DNA of 64,000 nt from Podocnemis expansa. Lineage: Eukaryota > Chordata > Testudines > Podocnemididae. Below the pieces are notes generated by a model. It did no database searches and was not told where the DNA came from. It saw only the letters and a program-made list of their open reading frames with translations. The stretch lies in the NCBI GenBank assembly GCA_007922195.1, contig ML682003.1:4834880-4898879 (forward strand). Direction: 5' to 3'. How positions within the stretch are numbered: the first letter of the stretch is position 1; every line of letters starts with the position of its first letter. Below are positions 31,429-46,400 of the stretch, piece after piece. A program made the translations under genes and the position numbers.

Positions 31429-34400
31429 GTATCTGTGCAGGGATGGGGAGGAATTAGACTCAAGGAATTGGAGGTTTAAGAGTAGCCTTGCAAAAGGAAA
31501 GTACAGGAAAGAGAAGAGTAGGTTTAAATCTGCCTGTGCTCATCTGTGCTAGGGATTATGTGACTTTGCTGCTCTCTGCATTGATTTGAAGAGTGATTAA
31601 AAGACCTAAATCTGTAGAGCATAGTTGAGCAGCACCCTGGTCTACCAACTGTCTGCAAGACGGATCTCCGGGGAGGGCATGGAACTGTTTTTAAGGTGGT
31701 ATGAAGGAGGTATAAAATGAAGGGAGGGGATGACAAGAAGAGAGGAGAGGTTGACAACTGAGAATCAGTAACAAATTCTTAATAATGGGTAGACTGTTGT
31801 TCTGTAGGATGGGCTTCCAGGGGGATTTGAGGCAATCCAATCACTTGAGAGATTTAAAGGCTGTTATTTATTTGGATTATAATACTGTCTGGAGGCCGCA
31901 GTGAAACCCAGCTCCATTGTGCTAGATGGTTGCTTTATGATGCATGGAGGAGGTCTGCAAGATTTCTGTTAAGTGATGGTGAGGTTCTGACTTTCTTCGT
32001 GCTAGTTTTAGTGCTAGAAACTCAGGTTTTGTCTGCCTTGGAAAACTGTGTGGATGATTAGAGAAGTAGCAGGCTCTTGACTTCGGAGTTACCAAGAAAG
32101 CGTGAAACTGGATTAATTTAGAAGAGAAGCAACTTCTAGTCACTCAGGTTAAATTTGTCTTGCTAAACTCTCTGTAACTCCAGGTGTCTTAATGTTTGGA
32201 ATTTAAATTCTTCTGTGAGGCCTGGTCTATTAGCGAAGTATTTGGCAGCAGTTGAAGGGAGATATTTTTAAAAGGAATAGCCGTGTTAGTCTAGTCCAGT
32301 GAAAAAACAACAAGGAGTTGTGTGGCACTTTAAGACTAACAGATTTATTTTTTGCATGAGCTTTCATGGGAGAAGATCCCACACAAGCTATGTAAAATAA
32401 CTGCCTTATCTTCTGTCAACTTCCTAACGCCTAATTACCTCAGTGTCTCCCTCCCTCCCTTCAAGTCAGCACTACTCTTCTTGAGGGGGTGGACTTAACA
32501 GTGTCGACTTCTGGGTCGATTAGATGGGTCTTCTCTGACCCCTCAATCGAATGATAGCAGTTAATATGCCACATTGGTGTAGACTTGCTCAGAAAGTTAA
32601 GGGCAGAGAGGGCTCCTGATCTGTATCTCTGGGTCCTGCAAAGTGACTCCAGCAAAACTGTAGAAGTGAGACTTGAAATTCCTGGTCTGTTTAAGGAAAA
32701 CAACATTAGAATTTCGTTGAATCTTTTTGGGAAGAAGCAGGGGAGGGCAAAAATCTGATTTTCCTTCAGTTCAGGTCACCTGTAAAATTAGCTGGGATAA
32801 GAAACAGACTGTCGCACTAGTACAGAGGTGCCCTGATTCTGCAATCAGACCCACGTGGTTGGACCCTGCATCTGTGCAGAGTTCCTTGGCTTGGGATCTG
32901 ACCAGAAGTCTGAGGAATTAGTACTGACAAAGAACCGGTATTTCAAATGGATAAAGAGATGTTAGTTGACAAAGCCCCATTAGAACTATCAGCAGCAAGG
33001 TGGAACCGGATGATGCTAGGTCATCTGTGAACCTGGAAAATCTGATCTGTGGGCATCCTGGTTTCTCTGCCAGCGGGGTGGAGGTCAGATTTCCTAAAGG
33101 CAGGTTGCAGAGAATTCTCTTGCTTTCATTCCCTGTGTACAAGTCTCCCTCCCTCCCTCAAGGACCTTCCAGTCTAAGCGGGACGGAGTGTAATTCAGCC
33201 ACAGAAGACCCTGGATGACAGATAAGCAGGTCCAAGACCAAAGTGATGCAGATAAGTGTGTATGTTAGCTCTATTAACATCACTTTAAGCACAGTGAAGC
33301 ATGTGCGTTAAGTGTTTGTAGGGCCAATGTTTTAAGTCACCGTTTGTTTGTTTATAGCAGCCCACTGTTGCATTGTGTGCCAGTGGGGACATCAGCCTTC
33401 AGGGCACCACAGATGTTTTAGCAGAAAATAATTAAATGTTGGACTGCACAGATAACGGACCTTTTCCTTTTCAATGCATCTGCCAAAACCCTCCCTGAAT
33501 TTTGGCAAGTAATAAGGGCTGAGAAATGGAAGCCTCAGTTCCCTCTAATTGCCATAGTGTATGTCCTTTCACAGAGATTAATGCAGCATTGTATAGTGAT
33601 CTGGGGAGCGCAAAGATGGTTCTTTTGTTGTTCTTCAGGGCAAGTATCTGAGGCTTCTGTGCCTCTGTTTCCCCAACTGCAATCCAAATATGATAATTTG
33701 CTATTCTCAGGGAGCAGAGAGGTTTCAAGAGGAGCGAAATGGGCTTTGTATGTCAGAAGTGCTATGTGGTAAGAATTACTGATGTGGCTTCTACTGTCTT
33801 CATCCAGAGAGCTGGCCTGTTACTATACCTTTTCTTCTGAATTAAGAGCTAGATGGGATGGTATCACTTGCTTACCTGGCTTGCTGATGTGTGCACAATG
33901 CTGAACAGTCGGTTATGTGCACTGGATGAAAGGTGGAGTGAGTCTGTGTCTCCAGAAGCTTGCAGAGTAAATGTAGGCACAAGAGCTGTAGGGACGCAGA
34001 TGGTCATGCCAGCTGGAAAACCATGTGGAACAGAAGGATTCTCGGAGTCCTTGAAGCAGGATGCCTAGGGCACCTTGTGCATAGGGAGAGGAAGGGGGTT
34101 CCAAGTAGAAGGAGCCACATGGGACAAATGGGAGGGGGTAAAGCCCCTCCCCAAATACAGCTGCTCCTGGTATAAATGCCTAATAGTTTTGGCATTTGTT
34201 TTACAGACTGATATGGAAACGGCTCCAGAGGAGACAAAGAGTAAGTGAGAGCGATTAAACCTCGCCACCACTGCGCAGCTGCTCTCTGGGTTTGGGGAGG
34301 ATGTGGCAGTGTCACATGGGGATACTCACCACTGACTGCAAAGGCCATAAAGGCCTTTGCTATAACTGTCTGTGGAAAGGCTCTCTGTTCCCTTGGGGTG

Positions 34401-37400
34401 ATTGGTAAGTAAGATGGGTCCCCCTCTTCCCTATACAGCTCAGCCATGAACTTTTCCTATGACCTTGGGTGTGTCAGGGAAACTTTCTGCCTCAGTTTCC
34501 TCTTCTGGGAATTTGAGATGCTGTTGCCGTGTTTCGCTGGGAGCTTTATGCATTTAAATAAAGCACTCCGAGTTCCTCAGGCAGTACTAGATGATGTACA
34601 TAATGAAAATTTGACTGTTGACAGAATACAGAAAACAGGCATTTAAAGTAAAAGCATATTTAAAGAGAAGAGAGACCAATATCAATGTTAGAAATGTTTC
34701 AAAGTCTTTAATAATGTATCTTTAGACTTGTAAGCATTAACTTTTAACAGGCAAATGTCCAGAATTTTGGATTTCCCCTTCCCCTCAAAAACAGCAGGGA
34801 GCTGGAAGAAGTCCAGTGTTATTCCCACTGAAGACAGTTGTTAGGGGCCCAGTACCACAAGATATCTTAGCTGGGCACATGGATGATGTCCGCTTTGATG
34901 GGACACATGTAAGGAGTGGCTTGATTTCATGCTTAAAAACATCATCTTAGGTCCCCATTCTGTCAGTACTTACACCCGTGACTAAATTTACATGTGGGAG
35001 TTGTCCGTTAAACTCCACAGGATAACTTATGTGCATAAGTTTAAGCAGGTGTGTTGTTTTTTTCGGTTCAGGCCTAAGATGTGAAATGAGGTCATCAAAT
35101 AGCATGCCTTGATTTCTCAATCTGTTGTGAATTGTGGTACCAGTTATGAAATGTTGTATAAATAACCATGAGGGTGATTTTGTTTTTTGTTTTTTTTTTT
35201 TATAAATTCCAGCCAGTATAAACAGTTAGTTGTCAGTCAGGGGAGGGTCTTTGTACATAATTATTGATGTACATATTCAGTCCCTCTAACTTTAAATCTA
35301 CAGAATCTTCAAGAATAGGAGTATGCCTTCCTTTCTAGCCCATTGCTGCTTGAGCTTTTTAATAAAAATTAGACCATGGAGTGTGTTCCAGTTACCTTCT
35401 GAAATCTTCTGTTATAATCCTTGTTTTAATGCACAGAACTGTACAGAGAGTATAAAGTGCTAAAGCAAGCAAAAGAACACCAAAGCCTCCTTGAATCCAG
35501 CTCAGTCTGCCAGCAAGCTGCTAAAGAAACCCCACCAGTGGAACAGGTAATCAAGGGACGCTCTTGCTCTGCAGAGCTCAGCAGCTTCTTTGCAGTGGCA
35601 TCTCTTTCTTGGAGTTCTGGCAGAAGGCCTGACTCCACAGTCCTTGTATGTGCAGAACTTGCGTGGACTTGATAGCTCTGGGCACAGGGGGGTTGGACCT
35701 ACAGTGGGTGCCTCCCCATTGACAATCATTTGTGTTTTAAGAAGCCCTTTCTTCATTAAAATCACAGCCTTGTTTCACACTAAGTGATTGTCATCCACAC
35801 ATCTGCGGCTGTCTGTACAGATCTTTTGATTGTCTGCCCTACAGAACTCTGTCTTCTGGAGATGGTATGAGAGAGGGTAGGGTGGGAATCGAGGCCCTGC
35901 TCACTTCTGCAGTTTCTCTTGTGAGATAGCCCCGTTGCCTGTTAACATGCAGACCAGACTCCCAGGATACTGGCTATGCAGAAAGATGCTCTGCTCACCC
36001 TCTGAAGGGAAAAGGGTCGCTTTAGCAGCCAGTGTTGGGCCATGTTTTTGCTATCAACTTATTAAGAGCTAATTTCCATTGACCTACAGTCACCACAGTT
36101 ATTAAATCACCTGTGTGTGCACACATTTGTCTCCTTAGGTTGGTGGCATGCATCTTCAGCGGGTGCACTTGTATTCATTTTACTGACAGCATCAGGCATA
36201 GTGGGATGGCTCCTGGAGGCCAGTAAGAGTTGATGTAAGCAATGCGGTGTCTTCATGACCACTGCATTGACCTGATTTGGGTTAACCTGACTTTATGCCA
36301 CTCAGGAGGAGGTGTTACTAGAGCTCCATAGAAGGGCACTTACATCAGTGAAAGTCCAGTTTAACTGAAAACGCTTCCACAGCTAGGTAGACAGGAGCAG
36401 CTTATGTCGTTCCAACAGTGGAGTGTAGACCAAGCTTCAGTGTGGGACAACAGGAATGAAGACCCCAGAAAACAGTGCAAAGAGTATAAAGACAAGGTGC
36501 TGTATTGGTGGAATGATCAATGATACCAGTCACTTAAGTTTCATGTTTCCAGACTGTGGTGGAGATGGAAAAGAGAATTTCAGAATTATGTTTTGGCTAG
36601 ATGCAGGATTCTTTTTCTGTATGCAAATGAGATATTAGTCATTGTCTTTGTAGTGACTCTGTGGTCTGATAACCTGGAAGGTTAATGTTCCATCAGTTTC
36701 TGCTCCCAGAATGTACGCTTCTCTAGTCAGCGGCATCTGCATTCATGTCTCTAGGTTTCAGCCCCTAGAGCAGGGGTCTCAAACTCAAATCACCACGGGG
36801 GCCGCATGAGGATTAGTACTTTAGCCTGAGGGCTGCACCACTGAAACCTTTCAATACAATGATATCGCAAATATCGGTAACAATCATGTCATTGCGGGCC
36901 GCAGGAAATAGCTTTGGGGCCGCATGTGGCCCGTGAGGTGCGTGTTTGAGATCCCTGCCCTAGAGGATGACAGGTGAATATGCACTGAAGGCCTGATGTT
37001 TTCCAGTTACCCTCTGGGGAGGGCTGACAGACAGCACAGTGTTATTTATTAATATGTAGCTTATCTCTGGCTCTTGGTCCCCCAGGGCCAGTGCTAGGTG
37101 GTAAGCAGCCCCTGCGTTGCAGAGGGGCGCCAGCATTTGAGGGGCGCCAAATGGGGACAGCGCTGTGGTGCTCCCCTGATGATGTCACTCATCTGCGCCA
37201 GTGTCCTCTGCTTTGGGGGGTGGGGTGCCACAATCCCCAGTGCCGGCCCTGGGTCCCCCTTCCCTGCCTCAAAGATAAGTGAGCACATGCCTGTGTTTTC
37301 TCTAATTGGTTCATTTTTATGCATGGAGAAAAGTTTTCTAGGTTGGTTTAACTGGTTTCTGTTTATGCCAGGCACTTGATTCGGGTTGCTGGGGCACACA

Positions 37401-40400
37401 TCTGAATCGTGGGCAGGCAGCCCCCAAGCTGACTCACCAAGACCATGACACACTAAAGGCGTCTGCTCAGTATTTTGGGATGAAGCTGAAGGCCAACCTG
37501 GGAGCTGTTGCAAAGGTCTGATGGCTCAGTGGTGGGGCCTTTGAAGATGGGTTAACTTCTATGTTGTTCTGAAAAGCAAATCCCTTGGATTCCAAAGGAG
37601 TTGGATTTGAGTGAGAGTCTTGAGAGAGGAGTCTGCTGCATAATGCTCTGAGTTGGGATATACTGGCCATAATCTCATGGCTGGGCCCAAAGAGCAGAAA
37701 TAGCTAAAGTGGGATCCCCTGAATTCTATGGTGTTGCTGTCCTCTTTGATGTGCCCTGATTGGTTCTGTGGCTTCCTGCTTCCATTGGCTGCCTTCTGTA
37801 GGGCTTTCAGCCCCTTTTCTTCTGGAGTGGGAAAATCACCCCGCTACACTCCCCAGCAGGGTCTGTTGGATGCCATGTTCTTCGTTTCCTGTCCCAAAGC
37901 TTTTGAGTAGTTTATTAAAACAGCTGTTGCATTCCGTGCCAGAGGTGGCTTCATTTCAGTGATTGTTGAAGCAATCCGTCTGCTTGTTAATCAGGGCCAT
38001 GTTCTGCTGGGTCTTACATTCACACTACCATGACTAAGGCCAGTCGCGTACAGCTCTTCACATCCTTGGGGCTCCCCAAAAGTGTCAGTGGTTCTTATGA
38101 GGGGGAGGCACTTGTGGGCAGTGTCTTTATTCTCACATCTTTTCTTTAGCACGAGTAGAAGCTAGGTGTGGAGAGTTGATGCATAAAAACAAACTGAACC
38201 CCTTTGGAAGCCATTGGTGCACTAAAGAAAAGCTGCCCAGAGCAGTTGTGATGGTGGCATGATTGATTAGTCACTAGGTTTTTAAAGAGCTAACATTTTC
38301 TTTGGGGCTTGTTGCAAGTTCCATGCATGCATGCTGGCACTGCACTTGTGGCTATTCAGTGGTGCCAGTGTTTCCGCTGAAGAGTTGGCAGTGCAGATGG
38401 GAGCGCTGGGGGCCCCAAAGGAAGGAATACTTTTGAAGCTGCTTTTTAGATGTTGGTTTGTGTCTCTTGTTGTGAACATCCCAGAAGTGAGTCTGTTGGA
38501 GCAACTATGATATGGGGAAGGGAAGATCCTGGGGAAACAGGATTCAAAGAGTGTCTGTGCCCAGAAGTGGCATGAGGAAAGGAGAACAGTAGGGCCTCGA
38601 TTGGGACTGGGAATGCTGAGAACTTACTGCTATTTAATTCTATGGCAGGAGCGTCCTGTAACTTTGAGGAAGTCCTTGACTCCCCGAGGGAAGGTAGCTG
38701 TGCCCCTCTTGGAAAAGAACTCCGACTGCAGCAGCCAGAGTGCATCTCCAAAGGTCCCCCAGGAGCCACCAGTGGATAGCGATAAAGACTGTGTTACTAA
38801 CTCTGAACCTAACAAGCCAGGAGACCTCTTCCTCTCACCATCGATATCGGGGCTGGTCCCTGCCATTCTCTCTGCAGGCCTGAAACAGAGTCCTCAGGTG
38901 AATAAATTCCAGCAATTGAAACAGACAGTGGCTCAGAGGCTGGGCTCCCTGGATCCCAGCTGGCTGGAGAGATGTCAGGGCATCCTCGAGCAAACAGGGG
39001 AGAGACAAAGAGAGGAAAGAGTTTCTACCACCAATGGCAGGAATAAAGAGCAGACAAAAGCAGGTCCTTCCCTGCTGGGAAATGCTGATCAGCCTCCGTA
39101 TGACCATTCCCTGAACCAAAACTCTCAGTCCTTGGGAAATGAGAATGTTCCATCTCTTGGAAACTGTCCGTTACAGAGCCGGAAGCTGCAGAAACAGCAG
39201 GACCTTTTCAGGAGAAACCACCGAGAACCTGCTTTGGAAGGGGAGGATCCAATGAAAGGTGGTGCTGATGACTGTAGGGTGGCTGCGAAGGATGAGCAGG
39301 ATGCTTGTGAAATCCAAGGGACTGGCCGGATGGACTCTGCACTTGATGGTGATAAAGTCAGCAGTGCAAAAGAATGTGTCAGGAAATCCAGGAATCTTCC
39401 GAAGGCTGCCCATCAGGAGGTAGAGCATCCAAAACTTGGCGATACTTCACGAAGGGAGGAAGGGGCCTCTAGTCAACCCAAGAAGGTCAAAGCGACCAAT
39501 AAAAAGAGGCAGCGAGCTGCCAGGTCCAACAGAGATGAAGGTACAGCAGGCTCAGAAGAGGGTGCCCCAAAGCGCAGGCGGACTAATGTATCAGCCAGAG
39601 ATGGCCCTGTCTCAGTGAAGGAAAAAGTGAGTAGAGCTTTCTGTGAGCCAAAGCTGGGCAAAAACAATTTGGAAGAGGACAGGGAGCCTTTGGAAGTTAA
39701 AGAGGAAACGAGGAGGGAAGTGCTGTTGCTTGCTGAAGACCTCCTTGGAGAAGTCGAAGGGGAGGGGAAGCCCAAATGGAGCAGCAAAGCCAGCACCTGC
39801 AGGTGGGTTAGGTCTCTTTGGTTGGTCACCTTTGGGTTGGGTCCAGCAGGGTGGCCAAAGTGCAGCACGCAGGGATGTGTGATGGAGTCAGGTTGTCCTT
39901 TATAGAGAGGTAGCCCTTGGAGACTTGTGGTCCTGCCCCTGTTGATCCAAGAGGCCCTGAATCTAGAGCTTGCTGTCTCACGGATGTGCAAGTTGCACAG
40001 CTCTTGCAGCATCATCAGCAATTCCTGGAGCCCCTCTGGCAGTAAAGTAGGAGTTAGGCAGACCTGTTTGGACTTGAGGAGCATCTGAAATGTGTGCTGA
40101 ACCTGCTTAGAGCTGTTCTGAAGGGTAACTATGTTAGTCCAGTTCAGCAAAACAAGCAAGGAGCTTTGCTGCACTTTTAAAGACTAACACATTTATTTAT
40201 TGCATGAGCTTTGGTGGGAGAAACTCCCACTTCATCTGATGCTTGGAGATGGGAAACTTACAGAATGGGAGGAAAACAAATGCAGGGAAATGTGAATCAT
40301 GGGATCAGGTCAGACTGTGATAGCAAATCAAAACAGCTGTTTAGATTCAGACTGGAGAACAGCACATAGGATGGTGAGGTCAAATCACCTTTTGTAGCGA

Positions 40401-43400
40401 GAAAAAATCTGTAGTCCCTCTTTAATCCTGAGGCAATGGTGTCAAATGTGCATATGAATTCCGGTTCTGTAGCTTCTCTTTTGAAGCTTTGATTTGTTAT
40501 CCATTTGCCCGAGTACGGCTATGGAGTTAGCAGGGTGATTGAAGTGTTCTCCTATTGGTTTTAGAGTGTTGTGATTTCTGATGTCAGATTTGTGCCCATT
40601 TATTATTTTGTGCAGAGACCATCCTGTTTGCCCAATCCATAAGGTAGAGGGGCATTTCTGGCACATGATAGCATAAATCACATTGGTATATGAGCAGGTG
40701 AATGAACCCTTGATGGAGTAGCTGGCTTAATTAGGTCCTATGATGGTGTCTTTTGTGTGGCTGTGTGGGCAGAGCTGGCAGTGTGGTTTGTTGCAGGGAT
40801 ATATGCCTGCTTTATAGGTTCTCTTGTGTGGTCTGTAGTTGCTGGTAAGTATCTGCTGAAGGTTGGGGGGCTGTCTGTAAGCGAGGAGAGGTCTGTCTCC
40901 CAAGGCTTGAGAGAGAGAGGGAACATCTTGTAGAATAGGCTGTACATCCTTGATGATGTGCTGTAGAGGTCTGACTTGGGGTCTGTAGGTGAAGACTGGT
41001 GGCCAAAGTTCCCTGTAAGCTGTGTGGGTGGGTGGGTGGGTGCGTGCATGTGCAGCTGCTGTCACTCACTCGTGCACGCAGCACTGATGCCTGTGTATGG
41101 CCGGCAGCTGCAGCCCATACCCAGCTGAAAGACACATTCTTCTGTTCAGTGGGGAGCTGCTCCAGGCTGGGGGGAATTTCTAAATCTCCTGCCTTGAGCA
41201 TGTGCAGATGCATGCTCAGGGTGGGAGCAATCTATGGTGTATCCAGGTAGCCATAGTGCTGGCAGCCGGGGAAGGGAGGATCTTGGGGGTCGGGGATGGG
41301 GAGCTGGTGAGGAAAGGTGGAAAGGGTTGCGGGAGCTGGCCTGGGGAGATCAAGGAGCTGGCCGGGGTTGTGGCTCAGGGAAGGGGAGGGATTGAGGGAG
41401 CTGTCTCATCATACTTGAGTTAATGAGGCAGGGGAGGAGATGATCTGATGTTCCTTTGACAAATTCATTAGAGAGGCTGGGGGACATTTTATCTGACTGT
41501 TAATGTGTGTGTGGTTTAGGCAGTGACAACATCAGCATGTTGCTGTTTGGAGCAATAGTGTTTGGCTAGCTGGTGCTTCTGTAAAGGAGATTGGAAAGGG
41601 GACTTTGCGGGAATGTATGCTCTTTTCTTTGCTCCCCTTCCCTACACATAAGTTTTGTTTTCTAGTGTCATTTTAGACTTAAGAATGGCATATACATCTT
41701 TAACATTTTTAATAACCATGGCAATATTACAAGATGCTTACATTTTAACACAAACAAAACATTTCTTTGTACTTTTGTCTGTAAGCATTTGTGTGGGAGG
41801 ATATGCATTATTTACAAATCTGCATTTTTTTATAGAGCAAAAGAAAATGGGGAGGGGACATTGGTCTTGCAGTAGAAAGAAATAATGAGAATGAAACTCA
41901 CTCAGCTTTTTATTGGTTAATCATTTAATGTGCTTGGTTTTGTTTGAGCAGCTAACTTGCTAAAATAGAATAGCTTGCATATTTCAAAACACTTTCTATT
42001 TCTAAACAATTTATTTACAAGCTTACTTAATACAACACTGATGGAGTGTTTAAATTTACATGAGGACATTGACATGGGATCCTGAAGTTGTTGCTGATGT
42101 AAAAAAAATAAAAAGTTAGATAGATGCTGAAAGAGGTGCTCCAAGGCGATTGAGAAGTGTGCATTTTAAGGGTGTACATTCCTTTACATTAGCCTCATAA
42201 GTTGGCTGGTGAGATGACCAGGAATCTATCTGTTAGAAATGAAGAAAATTAATGTGACCTTACAGATCTCATTGTTACATCACTGTAACCACATTATTTT
42301 AATGGTGCTAGATCAGCACGTAATGAGATAACAGAGACTCAAGCCTTCTGTGGTTAGTCCATATTTACCACCATTCATGGGTTTTGGTTTAATAGTAAAT
42401 CATACAACAGCAAATGTAGAAAACTCGGTCCAACATTTCTCTCTGAACTTGGCCTTTCCTCACCAAGAGCCTAGTTCTCTCTACCCAGAAAGTCAAGTCA
42501 AAGCAGCAGACAAAGCCTTCCAGTAGGGTTGTAAGATGTTCCAATAGAAGACTCCTGCTGTCCTGCTATAGACCAATTATCACATTATTTGAGAAATAGT
42601 TCTATTTTTGTCCACGTTAAGGTCCCTTTATACTGCCAGAGCCTAAAAATAAATAAGACTGAAATCCTCACTATAATTCAATGGAATTCACTCTGCAAGG
42701 CAGAATGTCCTGCAGGCTGAGGTTATAGGAGTTTTTATATCATGCAGCTTAGCCAGTCAAACTCTCTCTGGTTTGTGTGTGCAGAGGTGTTGTAGCCATG
42801 TTGGCCCCAGGATATTAGAGAAACAAGCAATGCTCATCAGCTTAGAGGGAACAAGTTATGGATGCACTCGGGGAGCTGGTGGGCAGTGGGGAAGGGGCCC
42901 GGTGGGGGTTGGGGTACTGGTGGAGGGCTTGCTCAGCTGCATCCACAACTTGCTTAGCTGCCTCATCAGCTTAAATGAAGCATTGTGTGGTGTTCTGTTT
43001 TCTTTCTTGTGCTTCTCCTTTAGTAGTTGATTTTGGGGTGCCCGCCTGGCTCTGCCAATCTGTTTCTTCACTTCCCCAGGTGGGTACTGTAATTTTTAAG
43101 AATGCTTGACAGAGATCCTGAAGGTGCCTGCCTGTCCGAGGGATCGGAGCAAATGTGGTTATATGACCCTATGACTTACGCTTCCCTGCATTTATTTTCC
43201 TTCCATTCTGTAAGTTCCCCATCTTCAAAGTGTCTGACAAAGTGGGGTTTTCTCCCACAGAAGCTCATGCGATAAATTTTAGTCTTTAAAAGTGCCACCA
43301 GACTCCTCGCTTGCTCTGCTTAGAGCCGGCATTCCAAGGCACTGTGCTTTCCCCACTGATTTCAGTACAGAAGGAGCGTCCTTATGCCCTAATTTAGCCA

Positions 43401-46400
43401 GCTATCTGCTGGCAGCTCTGATGGGGTGTGCAAGGTCTGTATTTGTTGACCTATGGGTCAGAGTCTCTCTGATGGGAAGATACACTTGGTGCAGCAGATG
43501 AGGAGAGCAGCTGGGGAATCAGTTACAGCTCCCCAGATTTCAAGCTGGCCCTGGCATAAATTGGAATATCTCAGAGGCAGCTCTGTTCCTTGAGGACCAC
43601 ACCACAGCTGAGAATTGCTGTAGGGGAGCAGACTGTGATCTGGTATAGGTGAGAGGAGAGTCTGCCCTACGCAAAGATGCAGGTGCAGCTTTTCCAGCTG
43701 CCAGAAGCAGGGGTGATTCTGATGGAAAGGAGAAACAAATCAAAGTCATGATGAGGAAGGAGGCTGAGCTTACCAAGTGTGAACTGGAAACCTGGGAGGT
43801 TTAGGATGAGAGAGAGTGGAGTTTTCTGTGCAGCCACTAAATAGTGTCTGCAAGGAGTGGATTGGAAAATAAAATGATCAAAACCCGATCCAGCAGAGAT
43901 GCTGCAAGGAAGCCCAATGACTTACCAGTTTGCCTGTCAAGGGGCTGCCACATCCCATTTCGAGGGAGGTGGCCTGTTAAATATTGTCAGAGAAAGAGGA
44001 TCTGCATTCGAAGGATTTACTGAGGTAGGTGGGTGTTGGTCCTGTGTGAAGCGGGAGGTTGGACTAGATGACCCCTGGGGTCCCTGCCAAGTCTAAGCTT
44101 CTAGCATTCTAAGTGCTGAGCTGTTTGGATCCTTCAGCAGAGGGACTCCAGGGCTTTGAACCTGGTGCTGAAGGGGAACAGCAGGGATCAGCATGGACTA
44201 TCTCTCTGAATATCTGCCTCCCTGTGTTACTGAGCTTGTGTTGGAGTCTTTAAACACTGCTTTAAAAATAGAGCTTGGGTCAGATTCTGCCCCACCAACT
44301 GCCTTGTCCGGTACCCAAATCAAGGGGTTGCCCTTGTAATACAGGCTTGTTCAGTGAGGGGACAGAATCTAGCCTTTATCTTTGGCAGTCTCCCCTTTAA
44401 AGCATGTGATTGGGGGTCAGGGCACCTCAGTTTTGTGCTTGGCGCGCCCACAGCTGGCGCCTCTGATTTCGGGCCACCCTTAATGGGAATGTCTGTCTGA
44501 AAATGCTGGTCTGATCTGGGTGCCCAACTCTGCACAACGTGTGCTTGTTTTTCACAGACACCCATTGGCTCCGATTGGAATTGTGGGTGCTTAGATCTGT
44601 GCTGATCCAGCTAAAGTGTCTCAAGTTGGCCTCTCCAAAATCAAGGCACCCACAGTGAAAAGCAGCTTATGAAAGTGTGGCCATTAGCCTCTCTCTGCCT
44701 CAGTTTGTCCTCTGTAAAAGGGAGGTGACAATACCCATGTCATGGGGGGTTGTGAAGCTTAGTTGCTGTTTCTGTAGCACTTTGCAGTCCGTGGAGGGGA
44801 GATGCCTGGGCAAGGCAGTGTGGTGTTGATGTCACCAGTGACACAGCTTTACAGCTTGCATTCCACTCTGCTTGGGAAAATAAACTAGGTCTGTCCCCCA
44901 TCTCACCATTGCACCATGCTGCCTTCCATGATGCTGTCCAGTCTTCATGGCAGCAAGAATACAATCCAGTACACCTTCAACAGCAATATGCACTCTGCCC
45001 ACTCTATAGTCTGGACTTGCCTTTCCAGGATCCCTCCAAAGAAGGACGGCAACTTTGTCAGACTCAACCTGAAGAAGAAATCTCATGTTAAAGGTTACGC
45101 GTTGAAAGGAAGCCGCCTTCGCAAGCAGGTGAGACTGCCAGTTCCTTAGCATGTGCTAATTAAGGGAAGGACCTCACCTTTATAGATGAGCACTAACACT
45201 CATTTCCAATGGTCCCATGTGTTTCCATGTGGCTAATCTCATTTTCCCCAGCTCTGCTCCTCTGCAGCACAGATTGCAAGCAATTCTGAATGGTCAGCTC
45301 CCTGTGGCAGGTCCTACTTCTCATGGATCTTGGTATTTGTACCCCCTGGCTTGCTAGGTTTTAGCTCTTTCATTAAAGGGACCGGACAAGCTTGAAATCC
45401 AATCCACTTTCTAAAATGAGTTTAAAGCAGTTTTTGGTTTACCCTCACCCCTGAATCATCTGCGAACTTTTGTGGTTTTACAGTCATATTTCCTTATTAT
45501 TTTTTAAAGTTTCCTCTCCCTGCTTCCATGTAAAAGATCCACACAAACAGGAGATAGTGCCTGACTATACATTAGGGTGGGGAATGAGGAGACAGACTAG
45601 ACCAAACTCTACCTGTTCTATGAAGTAAGTAAATTGAGGGAGTAAGGAGAATCATCTTTGCTCTCTGATCTCAAAGTTACAGGGATCTTATATCCTGATC
45701 CTGTCAGTTACTCTGGGGGCAGATCCCTGCACTCGAATAGAGCCCCATTAACTTCAGTGGGTGTCAGTGTCTGTCTTCATGGAGTAAATTATGCAATCAG
45801 AACCTGAATGGTTGCTCACAGCCACAGCCTTTCAGGTAGGAGTGTGCTGCTTATGCTGACAGGGTCCTTTTGAGATGTATGAGGCCTGTGCCATAGAACA
45901 TGCCATTCCATCTAACATGTCTACAGTCAATGATAGCATACAGAGAACTCTCGAGAGAAGGTGCTCTTCAGGCTTGTGTAAAACCCACCCTATTCCTCCT
46001 TTCCAAAGGCCACGCAAGAGCCCTGAGTGAGACTGTGCCATTAGCAACTGAACATGCTGTAGAATTACTTACATTTTAATTTAGAGAATTGCAGTTGTAA
46101 TAAGACATGCACAGAGTGTGGAAATCCAGCAGGAGAAACAGCCTTCTGTTAACGCCCTGACAACACTTCAGTGCCTTGCTGATCTAATAATCCACGGTCA
46201 AATAACATTGGCTTGATCTCACTGCCAAGCAAAGAACTGCTAAATAACTGAGGAATTCAAGAGCCCAGCTTTTTGTTTTAAGAAGATAAAGATTTGTGTA
46301 ATGGGGGCAGCTCACTGCTCAGAGGAGATGTTAAATAAAGCAACTGGTCACATGTGGTCAGCTCTCTGAAGCTCTGAAGGCATTTTTTGCAAGAGCAGCG

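Larger units (their letters stand above)
35547..37371 (+). other. RECQL4 intron 3
   Basis: Contains two MITEs (36771-36957 and 37083-37251) close together upstream of exon 4. Nothing else recognised. Confidence 0.8.
39803..45028 (+). other. RECQL4 intron 5
   Basis: A 5.2-kb intron with a coding PLE remnant (40127-41008, minus), a sense PLE tail (43182-43310), a CR1 tail (44039-44098) and a MIR (44680-44800). A short segment at about 42780-42826 (GGTGTTGTAGCCATGTTGG) resembles the end of a second PLE-like family. Sequence at about 44505-44670 resembles an old sauropsid repeat. Confidence 0.75.

Noticed and set aside
34790..34910. Possible extra RECQL4 exon between exons 2 and 3
   Set aside because: An open stretch follows an AG, but exons 2 and 3 already join in phase and match human; including it would break the conserved spacing.
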